A DNA stretch of 64,000 nucleotides from Bryobacteraceae bacterium (lineage in GTDB: Bacteria; Acidobacteriota; Terriglobia; Bryobacterales; Bryobacteraceae): contig JAIEPW010000108.1 of the NCBI GenBank assembly GCA_019748195.1, positions 1-64,000 of the forward strand, written 5' to 3'. Position 1 is the stretch's first letter. Each line of letters opens with the position of its first letter. The notes under the pieces are model-generated. The model was not told where the DNA came from and searched no databases. It saw only the letters and a program-made list of their open reading frames with translations. Below are positions 9,775 through 18,762 of this stretch, one piece after another. Both the position numbers and the translations under genes were made by a program.

Positions 9775-11439
9775 ATGGCACCGCAAGACATGATGGCTGT
9801 ACCCCGGCGTCCGCTGGACGTGGAGGACTATATCGACATTCTGCGCCGGCACAAGGGATGGATCTTCGGACCGTTCCTGCTGTGCCTGGTGGCGGCGGTG
9901 GTGGGCGTATATTTGTGGCCGGACACGTTCGTGTCCTCGGCGGTGATCAAGGTGGTGCCGCAGCAACTGCCGGAGAACTTCGTGCAGTCGAATCTCAATC
10001 AGCTCATGACGGACCGCATCTCGTCGATGGCGCAATCGATCCTGAGCCGGGGGACCTTGACATCGATCATCAATCAATTCGGGTTATACCCGCGGGAGCG
10101 CAGCCGGCTGCCCATCGACGACGTTGTGGAGGAGATGCGCAGCCACGTGAAGATCACGCCGGTATCGACGCTGTCGCAGGGCGATCGGAAGCAGATCGCC
10201 GCGTTCCAGGTGATGTTCTCTTACGAGAACCGTTACCTGGCGCAGAAAGTGGTGGAGGACCTGGCGAGGCGGTTCATCGAGCAGAATACGCGGGAGCGCA
10301 GCCAGCAAGCGACGTCGGCCACGCAATTCATGCGTGACCAGTGGGACCAGGCCAAGAAGGATCTGGACGAACTGGAAGCCAAGCTGGCGCAGTTCCGCAT
10401 GGAAAACATGGGCAGGCTGCCGGAGCAGATGCAGAGCAACCTGGCGCAGATGAGCACGCTGCAGCAGCAGGCGACAAATCTGAATTCGATGATGAGCCGG
10501 GTGCAGCAGGACAAGCTGGCGCTGGAGACGAACTTGCGGATTCTGCGGGATCAGCTCGCGCAGGTGAAGGAAGTGAACCTGGATCCGGCTACGATCGCCT
10601 CGCGCAACGAAGACGTGGCGCGGCTGGATCGCGAGATCCAGGCCATTGAGAACCGCCTGGCGCTGGTGCGGCAGAACTACACCGACGATCACCCGGACGT
10701 GATCCAGTTGAAGGGCGTGCTGGAGCGGGCCCGCAACCAGCGGGAAGCCGCGGTGAAAAAGGAAAAAGACGAGGAAAGCAAGCCGGGCCAGCCGGCGACG
10801 CCGGTGGTAACGCGTGGGGCGATCGTGGCGCAGAGGGAAGCGCGGGACCTGGATGCGGCGATCCGGCGGCTGCAAAGCTCTCTGGAGATCAAGGATCTGG
10901 AGCTGGACAATTACGCCAAGGACCTGCGCCGGACCAACGACACGCTGCGCAGCTTGCAAGGCCGCGTGGAGGTAATTCCGATCGGCGAGAAGCAGTATCA
11001 GGAGCTGCTGCGGGACCGGGACCTGGCGCGAACGCGCTACAACGAGCTGGATGTGAAGAAGAACAAGAGCGAGACGGCGGAAATCATGGAAGCCCGCAAG
11101 CAGGGCGAAACCCTGGAGCTGCTGGACGCCGCCAGCCTGCCGCAGAAGCCGACGGAGCCGAACCGTCCGATGGTGATCGGGATGGGTGCGGCGATCGGCA
11201 TCGCGCTGGGATTCGTGATCGCGGGGGCACGCGAAGTGAAGGACACGTCGTTGAAGAACCTGAAGGATGTCCGGGCGTACACGCAATTGCCGATTCTGGG
11301 CAGCGTTCCGCTGCTGGAGAATGACTTCGTGGTGCGGCGGCGGCGGCGCATCGCATGGCTTGGCTGGACGACGGCGTGCCTTGCCGGGGTCGTGATCATG
11401 TCTGGTTCAGTGGTGTACTACTACGTAACGCGGTCCTAG
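9775..11439 (+). CDS. Wzz-type chain-length determinant / GNVR-domain inner-membrane protein
   Basis: This 554-residue polysaccharide co-polymerase has an N-terminal TM near 28-48 (IFGPFLLCLVAAVVGVYLW), a long periplasmic coiled-coil rich region (~170-460), then TM segments near 465-485 and 528-550. The region EKQYQELLRDRDLARTRYNE is the GNVR-type helix seen in Wzz/Wzc proteins. It lacks a kinase domain; the kinase is the next gene, so this is the split version of Wzc. It would sit in the inner membrane, regulate chain length and connect to the Wza-like channel encoded just upstream. Confidence 0.9.
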   Translation: MAPQDMMAVPRRPLDVEDYIDILRRHKGWIFGPFLLCLVAAVVGVYLWPDTFVSSAVIKVVPQQLPENFVQSNLNQLMTDRISSMAQSILSRGTLTSIINQFGLYPRERSRLPIDDVVEEMRSHVKITPVSTLSQGDRKQIAAFQVMFSYENRYLAQKVVEDLARRFIEQNTRERSQQATSATQFMRDQWDQAKKDLDELEAKLAQFRMENMGRLPEQMQSNLAQMSTLQQQATNLNSMMSRVQQDKLALETNLRILRDQLAQVKEVNLDPATIASRNEDVARLDREIQAIENRLALVRQNYTDDHPDVIQLKGVLERARNQREAAVKKEKDEESKPGQPATPVVTRGAIVAQREARDLDAAIRRLQSSLEIKDLELDNYAKDLRRTNDTLRSLQGRVEVIPIGEKQYQELLRDRDLARTRYNELDVKKNKSETAEIMEARKQGETLELLDAASLPQKPTEPNRPMVIGMGAAIGIALGFVIAGAREVKDTSLKNLKDVRAYTQLPILGSVPLLENDFVVRRRRRIAWLGWTTACLAGVVIMSGSVVYYYVTRS

Positions 11440-11462
11440 TCAACCGGAGGAATGGAAATCTT

Positions 11463-12455
11463 ATGAGTCGAGTTCATGATGCGTTACGGCGTGCGGAGCA
11501 ACTGGCCGGGCAGAAGCCTCCGGAAGCGAGCCCGGCGCCTCCGGCGCCTTCCGCGGTTCACCACCAGCCGTCACAGGCGTCGGACCAGCCTCCGATTACG
11601 GGCGGGCCGGACGCTCCATCGGGTGAGATTTCACGTGAGCAGTCGATGGGCTATATCGGCGTGGAGCTGGACCTGCGGGACGTGATATCGCGGGTGCGCG
11701 AGATCCCGTTCGCTCCGCCGCCCGACTCGCTTCTGATCGACGCCAGCCGGCCACACGAGGCGCCCACGGAAGAGTTCCGCGCGCTGCGAACACGGCTGAA
11801 TCACATGCAAAGCTTGCAGCCGATGCACACGCTGGTGGTCACCAGCCCGTCGCCGGCCGAGGGCAAATCGCTGACCACGGTGAATCTGGCGCTGGCGCAG
11901 TCGCACCTGGCCGAGAAGCGTGTCCTGCTGGCGGATTTCGACTTCCGCCGGCCGATCATTCACAGCATGTTCGGAATCGAGCGCAGCCCCGGATTGACGG
12001 ACTATCTGCAGGGCAAAGCTCCGCTGGAGGATTGCATCAAGAGGGTGGCCGGGACCAACCTGTATCTGCTTCCGGCGGGTGAGGCCGTGATCAATCCGCT
12101 GGAGCTGCTGAACCTGAAGGAGGTTCGGAACCTGCTGGACCAGCTTCCGCGGGTGTTCCACTGGTCGATCCTGGACAGCCCGCCGCTGCTGTTCGCGGCG
12201 GACGCGAACCTGCTGTCGACGCTATGTCATGGAACGGTGCTGGTTGTTCGCATCGGGCACACGACGATCGACTCCGTCACGCGGGCGATGCAATCTTTGT
12301 GCGAAAACAACGTGGTAGGGATCGTCGTCAACGGCGCGCGCCGCGGCGAGCTGTACTCGAAGTACACCTATTATCACAGCTACTACGCTCCCAAGGATGA
12401 GGAAGAGGAGTACGAGGCCGAGCCCGTGGAAGCGGGGACATCCGAAGAGAAGTAG
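11463..12455 (+). CDS. CpsD/CapB-family tyrosine-protein kinase (BY-kinase), stand-alone
   Basis: This 330-residue cytosolic P-loop kinase starts with MSRVHDALRRAEQ, the typical start of exosortase/EPS-linked kinases, so I prefer 11463 to in-frame upstream ATGs inside the previous gene. Walker A is SPSPAEGKSLTT near 126, Walker A' is LLADFDFRRP near 155, and Walker B is ILDSPPLL near 235. The Tyr-rich tail (YSKYTYYHSYY) is the expected autophosphorylation cluster. It pairs with the upstream Wzz-like protein to control polymer export. GGAGG lies 12 nt before the start, and a four-codon ORF (ATG at 11452) ends overlapping it. Confidence 0.9.
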   Translation: MSRVHDALRRAEQLAGQKPPEASPAPPAPSAVHHQPSQASDQPPITGGPDAPSGEISREQSMGYIGVELDLRDVISRVREIPFAPPPDSLLIDASRPHEAPTEEFRALRTRLNHMQSLQPMHTLVVTSPSPAEGKSLTTVNLALAQSHLAEKRVLLADFDFRRPIIHSMFGIERSPGLTDYLQGKAPLEDCIKRVAGTNLYLLPAGEAVINPLELLNLKEVRNLLDQLPRVFHWSILDSPPLLFAADANLLSTLCHGTVLVVRIGHTTIDSVTRAMQSLCENNVVGIVVNGARRGELYSKYTYYHSYYAPKDEEEEYEAEPVEAGTSEEK

Positions 12456-12470
12456 GCGACCGGCAATCAC

Positions 12471-12507
12471 GCAAACGGGTTGCATTGAGGCAGCCCGTTT
12501 GCTTTTT
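12471..12507 (+). terminator. Intrinsic terminator of export operon
   Basis: GCAAACGGGTTGC (12471-12483), a 6-nt loop ATTGAG and GCAGCCCGTTTGC (12490-12502) form a 13-bp stem with one G-U pair. It is followed at once by TTTTT. The stem starts 15 nt after the kinase stop codon, as expected for a Rho-independent terminator. Confidence 0.93.
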
Positions 12508-12728
12508 CGACGCCCGCGCGCGAGGCGGGTTGCCGCCCCCGGTCCGCTCCGCGCATCGTGGGGTTGGGCGGCCCTGCCAGGGGCCATGCCGCGATAACGC
12601 GGCACTACAAGCCATCCAGCGGAGAGTGAGTTTTCGCAACCGCTGGCGTCATTTCGGAGTATCGGTGAACCGGCACGGCGGTAGAAGTGGCGGGATCCCA
12701 GCCGGACAGTTACGGGAAGGCGGTTTCG
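12508..12728. repeat. Non-coding stretch with tandem palindromes (possible REP-like element)
   Basis: No credible gene lies between the two terminators. Two adjacent hairpins stand out: GGCCCT-GCCA-GGGGCC (12570-12585) and, one base on, TGCCGCG-ATAA-CGCGGCA (12587-12604, a perfect 7-bp stem). A further CCCGC/GCGGG pair lies near 12513-12529. This resembles intergenic palindromic repeats, but no second copy was found by eye in the window. Confidence 0.4.
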
Positions 12729-12759
12729 CTTAAAGAGAGGGCGCGGTTGAGCCGCGCCC
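12729..12759 (-). terminator. Probable terminator of the CpaE-like gene
   Basis: On the minus strand, GGGCGCGG-CTCAA-CCGCGCCC (12752-12759 with 12739-12746) forms an 8-bp GC stem followed by CTCTCTTTAAG. It lies 20 nt after the stop codon. The T tract is imperfect. Confidence 0.55.
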
Positions 12760-12779
12760 AATGTGAGGCTGTGGATCTG

Positions 12780-13979
12780 CTATTTTTCAGCGGGCACGGC
12801 GGCCTGCTTCGGCGACAAGAAGAAATGCTCGAGGAACCGCTTCTTGGTATCGGCGGAGTTTGCCGGGGCGGGGCGTCCGCCGGACAGCGAATGCGCCAGC
12901 CGGATGCACTCCTGCCCGAACTCGGTGGCGAAGTCGACCACGCTGCCGGTGGCGAGGGCGCGGGTCACGGTACGGTAGTCGTTCGGGAACGACATGTATA
13001 CGGGCAGGCCGAGGAGTTCCTCAATCTGCGCGGGCGTGATGAGCGGGCGTTTCTGGCAGCGATTCACCAGCACGGAGATCTTCCCGCCGAGGTCCAGGGA
13101 CTTGAGGAACGCGTATTTTTCGCGGGCCAGGTGGAGCGACGGGAGTTCGGGCGTGCAGACCAGAAAGACGCGCTTCGATTCGTGCATGATCTCAATGGAG
13201 TAGAGCTCCAGGTTACCGGAGAGATCGAAGCAGAGGGTCTTGTAGTTGCGCCGCATGAACTCGACCAGGTTGCGCACCTGGGTGGATTCGACACGCACGT
13301 TGGGCTTGAGCGGTCCCGCATGAAGGACATCGAGGTTGCCCAGAGTAGAGACCATGGGAGTCCACAGGTTTTCGTCCATGCTGAGCGAGTGCTCCACGGC
13401 ATCGGAGACGGAGTAGGTGTTACTCAGCTTCAGCATGAAGCGCTGCATGCCGCTGTTGAGGTCGAAATCGGCGAGCAGCACCCGGTGTTCGGGAGCGCGG
13501 GCCAGAGCAGCCGCTGCGTTCAGGGCGATGGTGGAAGTCCCCACGCCGGCTTTAGCGGGCAGGAACGAATAGACGTGATCGGTTTCCATCGCGGAAACAG
13601 GGCGTTTCGCCAGCAGCGCCTGAGCGCGGTCCAGCGATTCGGCCACCATGCGTCTCGGAAATGGCAGGGCCAGGTATTCGCGGACACCGGCTCGCATGAT
13701 ATCGAGCAGGATGCGCTCGTCCAGCGAGTGGCCGACGGCGATGATCACGGCGCCGGGAACGGCGGTTTCCAAAGCTTTCAGGGTTTCGAACGCCTTCGGC
13801 ATACTCTCAGTGCTGAGAAATACGACCTCAGGAGCATGTGCTCGGACAACTCTCGAAAGATCCAGGGCGGCCGGATAGCGGTCGAGGACACGCAGGCAGC
13901 CGGAATAGGAAATTTCTCGAAACGCGTTGTTCAGCTCGTTCGCAAGAGCTTGATCGGGACAAATTATGATGCTTCGCAC
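12780..13979 (-). CDS. cpaE: CpaE-like ParA/MinD-family ATPase with N-terminal receiver-like domain
   Basis: Residues ~1-120 of this 399-residue protein form an atypical receiver-like domain. Residues ~130-380 form a ParA/MinD-type ATPase with the deviant Walker A KAGVGTSTI and the Walker A'-like LLADFDLNSGMQ. The layout matches pilus-assembly CpaE, which places Flp/Tad pilus machinery at the pole. No other tad/cpa gene is in the window; the neighbours are polysaccharide-export and PQQ-propeller genes. It may instead position the export machinery or serve a Tad system encoded elsewhere. The start is GTG at 13979. The gene is convergent with the export operon, and bidirectional terminators lie between them. 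Confidence 0.8.
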   Translation of the reverse strand: MRSIIICPDQALANELNNAFREISYSGCLRVLDRYPAALDLSRVVRAHAPEVVFLSTESMPKAFETLKALETAVPGAVIIAVGHSLDERILLDIMRAGVREYLALPFPRRMVAESLDRAQALLAKRPVSAMETDHVYSFLPAKAGVGTSTIALNAAAALARAPEHRVLLADFDLNSGMQRFMLKLSNTYSVSDAVEHSLSMDENLWTPMVSTLGNLDVLHAGPLKPNVRVESTQVRNLVEFMRRNYKTLCFDLSGNLELYSIEIMHESKRVFLVCTPELPSLHLAREKYAFLKSLDLGGKISVLVNRCQKRPLITPAQIEELLGLPVYMSFPNDYRTVTRALATGSVVDFATEFGQECIRLAHSLSGGRPAPANSADTKKRFLEHFFLSPKQAAVPAEK

Positions 13980-14136
13980 GGGTCTCTATGTCACTCCCCA
14001 TTCCACGGTAGGCGGTATGTGCGAGAGGAACAATCTGTCAGTAACCCTAGTTCGCCAGTCTCCATCACTTAGAACTGACTAGCCCTTTGGTTTGCCGCAG
14101 TGCTCTGGAGCACAAGCAATTTGGGTAGCACGCAGG

Positions 14137-14159
14137 AAAAGAAGGGCCGGAAGCCCTTC
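14137..14159 (-). terminator. Intrinsic terminator of the PQQ-propeller operon
   Basis: Read on the minus strand, GAAGGGC-TTCCG-GCCCTTC (14141-14159) is a perfect 7-bp stem followed by TTTT (14137-14140). It lies about 40 nt beyond the stop at 14200, between this operon and the CpaE-like gene. Confidence 0.85.
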
Positions 14160-14199
14160 GCAGGCTCCAGCCCCTTCCGGTAGGGATATTTGTGCTTGG

Positions 14200-15627
14200 T
14201 TACTTCGCGGCGAGCGCGAATAGCTGGTTGCGGTTCATGATGTACAAGACGCCGTTGGCGGGGACGGGAGTGGAGTACACGCTGGAACCCATGTTGATCT
14301 CGGCCAGCACTTTCTTTTCCTTGCCGGCGGCGAGGATGGTGACGTCTCCGTCCTCATCGCCCAAGTAGACCTTGTCGCCGATGATCATGGGCGAGCCCCA
14401 GATGGCGGCGAGCATGTCATGGGTCCAATAGGGCTTGCCGGTCTTGGCGTCCAGGCAATGGAGGAAGCCGGAGAAATCAGAGTAATAGACGAGCCCGTCC
14501 TTGGCGGCGCCGGTGGAAATGGAGCGGCGGATTTTGTCGTAATGCCACACGCGGCCGAGGTCGGTGATGTCGCCGCGCTTGGTGGGGTCAATGGCGTAGA
14601 GATGGCCGACGCCTTCGCCGTGCTCGGGGTCCTGCCCATTGGCGATGTAGACCAAGCCGTCATAGAAAATCGGGGTGGAGATCACTTCATTGCGGGTTTT
14701 GGGCCAGACCGAGTCCTTGGGATTGGTGTCGAAAGACCACAGGAGCTTGCCATCGGCGGCGTTGTAGGAGCGGACCCAACCATCGCCTTCGCCCATCGCC
14801 ACCTGCACCACGTCGCCGGTCTTGAATACTGCCGGCGAGGACCACTGGCCGTGGAGGATCTTTTCCTTGACGTGGTTGGCTTCCCAGACGAGCTTGCCGG
14901 TCTTCTTGTTCAAGGCGATGATGGAAGGCGCGTTGGGAGAGGGCACGTTGACGTGGCTCTCATCCTGGCCGTTGGAGGTGCTGACGAACATCAGATCGCC
15001 GTAGGTCACCGGGGAGGAATTCGCCATGTTGTGCGGCGAGGCTCCTACTTCCTCCATCATGTCGTACTTCCAGAGGACGTCGGCGTCCTGCGGGCCGGTT
15101 AGCTTTTCGCCGGTCCAACCGTCGTTCTTGCCGTCCTTGAAGCCCTTGAGGTCGAGCGCGACGACCTCGGCGCGGTTGGAGACGTAGTAGGCGATGTCGC
15201 CTTCCACCAGGGGGGAAGAACAGACGCCCTGAAACGGCCAGTCATTGGCCCGGCCGGTGGTCAGCTTGTCGTTGACGTGCTGCCAGAGGAACTCGCCGGT
15301 GGACTCCTTGAAGGCCATGAGGATGCCCTTGTCGCCTTGCTGTTTCTGGTCCCGGGGAGCTTCGTTATTGGTCCCGACGAGCACGTATCCGTTTGCAATC
15401 ACAGGGTTTCCGTAGGACTGGGAACCGAGGGCGGCGACCCACTTGACGTTCTTCTTAGAGGTGACGTCCCAGTCGGCCACGATATTTTTCATGGAGGAGT
15501 ACAAGTTGCGGTCCGCGGCGCCGCCCCACATCGGCCAATCGCCGCCGCCGGGGTCGCTTGCCTGGGTCGCCACCTGAACAAGTCCGAGGAGGGCGAAGAT
15601 CGATACAAAGATACGTGCAAGTTTCAT
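14200..15627 (-). CDS. Secreted PQQ-like beta-propeller protein
   Basis: This 475-residue protein has a signal peptide (FVSIFALLGLVQVATQAS) and repeated propeller blades of the form GKLLWSF / GKLVWEA / GKPYWTH with Ala-Leu-Asp/Asn-type turns (IIALNKKTGKLVWEA). It starts with WPMWGGAADRN, common in acidobacterial and planctomycete PQQ-binding-like proteins. A role as periplasmic scaffold (BamB-like) or quinoprotein is possible, but the Glu/Asp catalytic set of PQQ alcohol dehydrogenases was not recognised. It is the second gene of a two-gene minus-strand operon, with 1 nt between this start and the stop of the upstream gene. Confidence 0.85.
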   Translation of the reverse strand: MKLARIFVSIFALLGLVQVATQASDPGGGDWPMWGGAADRNLYSSMKNIVADWDVTSKKNVKWVAALGSQSYGNPVIANGYVLVGTNNEAPRDQKQQGDKGILMAFKESTGEFLWQHVNDKLTTGRANDWPFQGVCSSPLVEGDIAYYVSNRAEVVALDLKGFKDGKNDGWTGEKLTGPQDADVLWKYDMMEEVGASPHNMANSSPVTYGDLMFVSTSNGQDESHVNVPSPNAPSIIALNKKTGKLVWEANHVKEKILHGQWSSPAVFKTGDVVQVAMGEGDGWVRSYNAADGKLLWSFDTNPKDSVWPKTRNEVISTPIFYDGLVYIANGQDPEHGEGVGHLYAIDPTKRGDITDLGRVWHYDKIRRSISTGAAKDGLVYYSDFSGFLHCLDAKTGKPYWTHDMLAAIWGSPMIIGDKVYLGDEDGDVTILAAGKEKKVLAEINMGSSVYSTPVPANGVLYIMNRNQLFALAAK

Positions 15628-15628
15628 G

Positions 15629-17902
15629 TCAGTTGTTGGGGGTTACTTTCAGGTTATCGAAGAACGCGCCGAACTGGGCGTCGGCAAAGAAGCCGGGCGA
15701 ACCAGAGCGGTTGGGAATCGGATCGCGATACTCGAGCATCCAGTTCGCGGGCTCGGCTTCGCCGGTCGGCCAAGCCTTGCCCTGCACGAGGGTTTTGCCG
15801 TCGGCGGTGTTGCTGACCTTGACCTTCAGCCGGTACCAGGTGTCCTTTTTCCAGGGGAAGTTGACCGCTTTGGTGCGCGAGGTATTCGGCTGCCAGCTCC
15901 ACAGCTCCAGCCGCTGGCTGTTGCCGAAGAGCACAAGCGAGTAAGTCTGGGCGGTGATGCCGGCGTCGCCCAGTTGCCGGCGGCGTTCCAGGGCGCGGAC
16001 ATCGGCTTCCACGGTGTAGTTGGACATGTCGCTGGGGCCGAAGAAGATGCGCATGCGCTTGAACAGCGTTTCGTTCGGCTTCTTGGCGAACACCTTGTTA
16101 CCCTCGAGATCCTGGACCTCGTAAGATCCGGCGACGGTTCCGACCCAGGCGGGGGGCGCCTTGCCGGTTTCGTAGGAAGTGAAGTCCTCTGACCAGGGCA
16201 GCGGGGGCAGGACGCGGGCGCGCGCCTCGCCGGTGATGCCGCCCACGGTGGCTTTCAGGACGCCCGCCTGGTGGCCGGCGTCGGCGGCGATGGTCAGCTT
16301 GCCCGCGGCGTAGGTCGCTTTCAAGCCTTCGAACTGAACCGCGGCGTTCGGCTCCTCGCGCAGGAAGCGGCCTTTGTCGTCGTAGAGGCGGATCTTCATC
16401 GGAACACTCTGGCCGGGCTTGAGGATCATCTCGGTGGGAGCCACTTGCACCCATGCGACCGCGCCGTCGCCCTTGGGGAGCGGGTCCGGCATGCGGGGCG
16501 TGCCCAGGTTGGACTTCCTGCCGATGGCATAAACGGTGTCGGAGGAAGCGAAGAAGACGCGGCCCTTGGAGATCGCGGCGGCGGCGTAAATCACTTCCGG
16601 AGCGCCCGCTTGCGCGAGGCCGGTGGTGCTGGGCGGAAGCTCGACGCTGCTCAGGATGTCGCACTTGGTTTGCGAAGGACGCAGAATGAAGAACTTGCCG
16701 TTTTCCGTGCCGACATAGAGCTTGCCGTCGGCGAGCACCGGAGCGGCGCGCTGAATGGTTCCCAGTTGCAGCTTCCACAGTTCCTTCCCGGTGTTGACGT
16801 CGAACGCCACCAGGTTGGCGGAGTTGTCCAACTGGTAGACGCGATCGCCGTCCACGATGGGGGAGCTGACGCCGCCCTGAAAGCCTTTCACGGACCACTT
16901 AACGTTCTGGGGTCCGAGCTTGCCCCTGGCCGTGGCGTCGAGGGCGGCGATCATGCCCATTTCGTTGGTATCGAGGTTTTCTTCCGAGTGGGTGACGATG
17001 GCGTTATTGCCGCTCATGGAGATGACCGTATTCACGCCGCGCTTGGTCATGACGTAGCCCCAGACGTTTTCGCCGGTCTGCGGCTTCATGGCGTAGACGC
17101 CGCCGTCGGCGCCGCCCGAGATCAGGAGCCGGGTCCCGTTGATGTCGACAATGATGGGGGTGGAGTAGATGGTGTCGTAAGGTCGGTCCCCCGGGGTGGA
17201 GACCCAGACGATGTCACCGGTGCGCTTGTCGAGTCCATAGAAGCGCTGCCGCCGCTGCGCCTGGGATCCCCAGGAAGAGCTGATCACGCTGACGACAACC
17301 AGATCGCCGTCGATGATCGGGGTGACGGTGCGGCCGCCGTGGGTGGTGAAGAGATTGTGCTCTTCATTCAGGTTGCGCTCCCACAGCTTCTTGCCGTCCT
17401 TGGACAGACCGATGAGCGGCCCCGCGCCGCCGTTGATGTAAACGTTGCCGGTTTCCGGGTCCACGGCGGGGCTGGACCAGGCGATGCGATGCACGGGGAC
17501 GTCGCTCTGGTACAAGTTGACCCGATACTCCCAAAGCAGCTTGCCGGAATTGGCGTCCAACGCGACCAGGCGCTCCTGTACGGTTTCATCCTTGCCGGCG
17601 GTGTTAAACAGGTAAAGTCTGTCCTGGAACACTACGGGCGCGGAACGGGAACCGTAGGGGGCTTTCCACAGGAGGTTCTCGCCGGCGAGGGACCACTTTT
17701 CGGGTAGATTCTTCTCGCGAGAGATGCCGTCGCGCATGGGCCCGCGCCACTCCGGCCATTCGCCGAGGAGCACGCTACCAGCGGCCTGGGCCGGGGAGGC
17801 GGGGCGAGCCTGCGGCCAGGCGATCGCGGTGACTCCGGCGATGCCTGTAAGTGCAACAATCGCGAACCTGGAACGTCTCAACAACGTATTCGTGGAGTGC
17901 AT
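15629..17902 (-). CDS. Large secreted PQQ-like beta-propeller protein with C-terminal jelly-roll-like domain
   Basis: The 757-residue protein carries a signal/anchor segment (FAIVALTGIAGVTAIAWP), then WPEWRGPMRDGIS and a series of propeller blades to about residue 460 (GKLLWEYRV, GKELWKLQL). A linker with an Ig-like stretch (ILKPGQSVPMKIRLYDDKG) follows. The last ~190 residues (PWSEDFTSYETGKAPPAWVG to the end) look like a LamG/DUF1080-type beta sandwich, often found in carbohydrate-related secreted proteins. It is co-transcribed with the smaller propeller gene and divergent from the ankyrin/propeller operon (41-nt gap). The function is unknown; extracytoplasmic location is likely. Confidence 0.85.
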   Translation of the reverse strand: MHSTNTLLRRSRFAIVALTGIAGVTAIAWPQARPASPAQAAGSVLLGEWPEWRGPMRDGISREKNLPEKWSLAGENLLWKAPYGSRSAPVVFQDRLYLFNTAGKDETVQERLVALDANSGKLLWEYRVNLYQSDVPVHRIAWSSPAVDPETGNVYINGGAGPLIGLSKDGKKLWERNLNEEHNLFTTHGGRTVTPIIDGDLVVVSVISSSWGSQAQRRQRFYGLDKRTGDIVWVSTPGDRPYDTIYSTPIIVDINGTRLLISGGADGGVYAMKPQTGENVWGYVMTKRGVNTVISMSGNNAIVTHSEENLDTNEMGMIAALDATARGKLGPQNVKWSVKGFQGGVSSPIVDGDRVYQLDNSANLVAFDVNTGKELWKLQLGTIQRAAPVLADGKLYVGTENGKFFILRPSQTKCDILSSVELPPSTTGLAQAGAPEVIYAAAAISKGRVFFASSDTVYAIGRKSNLGTPRMPDPLPKGDGAVAWVQVAPTEMILKPGQSVPMKIRLYDDKGRFLREEPNAAVQFEGLKATYAAGKLTIAADAGHQAGVLKATVGGITGEARARVLPPLPWSEDFTSYETGKAPPAWVGTVAGSYEVQDLEGNKVFAKKPNETLFKRMRIFFGPSDMSNYTVEADVRALERRRQLGDAGITAQTYSLVLFGNSQRLELWSWQPNTSRTKAVNFPWKKDTWYRLKVKVSNTADGKTLVQGKAWPTGEAEPANWMLEYRDPIPNRSGSPGFFADAQFGAFFDNLKVTPNN

Positions 17903-17908
17903 ATAATC
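17903..17908 (+). promoter_or_regulatory. Candidate -10 box (TATAAT)
   Basis: A perfect TATAAT lies 35 nt before the ankyrin-gene ATG and abuts the start codon of the divergent propeller gene. No good -35 box is visible 16-18 nt upstream, so the promoter is tentative. Confidence 0.4.
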
Positions 17909-17943
17909 AGAAGCGAATCCGGTCTGGGAGCGGAACCTCTATT

Positions 17944-18762
17944 ATGACGTCCTTTGGAACTCGAAGGTTAGCGGCGCTTGTGACGCTTGCCGCCGGTCTG
18001 TCGTACGGGCAGAGCGCGAATGAAGACCTGCACGAGGCGGCGCGCGCCGGCGACGCGGCCAAAGTAAAGGCGTTGCTGGACAAAGGGGCCGATGTCAACG
18101 CGAAGGGGTTGTACGACCAAACCCCGATTTTCTTCGCGGCGGATCGGGGCCATGTGGAAGTGGTGCGGCTGCTGATCGAGCGCGGGGCGAATCTGAACGC
18201 GAAAGACTCGTTCTACAACATGACGCCGCTGTCACGGGCGGCGATGAAGAACCGGACCGACGTGGTCAAGCTGATGCTGGACAAAGGAGCGGCGGGCGCC
18301 GGGCAGTTGCTGTTCCAGGCGGTGGCAACGGGGAACAAGGACGGCGCGAAGATGCTGCTCGAGTCGGGGAAGCTGACGCCCAAGGAGTTGACCAGCGCCC
18401 TGCAGTTCGCCACCAGCCAGAAGAAGCCGGAGTTCGTGGAGATGTTGACCGCGGCGGGAGCGAAGCCGCCGGCGCCGGCCAACTTCATTATCCCGGCCGA
18501 GGAACTAGCGCAGTATGCGGGAACGTACCAGGGCGGCCGCGCGGGGTCGGAATTCGAGGCAACGATCGCGATAGCGGACGGCAAGCTGAAGGCGACCCTG
18601 CAGGGGCAGACGCTGACTTTCGCGGCGGCAAGCAAGACCGAGTTCCGGGGAGTGGAGCAGGAGTCCCTGACGCTCGAGTTCAAGATGCAGGACGGAAAGC
18701 CCGCGGGCTTCACGCTGATGCCTGCGAATCGCGAGTTCACTCGGAAACCGGAGTCGAAATGA
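17944..18762 (+). CDS. Secreted ankyrin-repeat protein with C-terminal DUF3471-like domain
   Basis: The 272-residue protein begins with a signal peptide (LAALVTLAAGLSYGQS) if started at the ATG 17944; in-frame upstream starts would run through the divergent promoter. Three to four ankyrin repeats follow (EAARAGDAAKVKALLDKGAD, ADRGHVEVVRLLIERGAN). The last ~75 residues (AEELAQYAGTYQGG onward) resemble the small barrel domain often attached to serine beta-lactamase-like proteins. It probably binds a protein partner in the periplasm. Its stop overlaps the start of the next propeller gene (ATGA), so the two are translationally coupled. Confidence 0.82.
   Translation: MTSFGTRRLAALVTLAAGLSYGQSANEDLHEAARAGDAAKVKALLDKGADVNAKGLYDQTPIFFAADRGHVEVVRLLIERGANLNAKDSFYNMTPLSRAAMKNRTDVVKLMLDKGAAGAGQLLFQAVATGNKDGAKMLLESGKLTPKELTSALQFATSQKKPEFVEMLTAAGAKPPAPANFIIPAEELAQYAGTYQGGRAGSEFEATIAIADGKLKATLQGQTLTFAAASKTEFRGVEQESLTLEFKMQDGKPAGFTLMPANREFTRKPESK

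Noticed and set aside
12677-12684. GGCGGTAG resembling the ops element of RfaH-regulated operons
   Set aside because: It is only a partial match, lies downstream of a terminator, and is not followed by a polysaccharide gene on that strand.
12687-14072. A 461-codon plus-strand open frame opposite the CpaE-like gene
   Set aside because: It is a shadow of the CpaE-like gene; no family is recognised and it is low in complexity.
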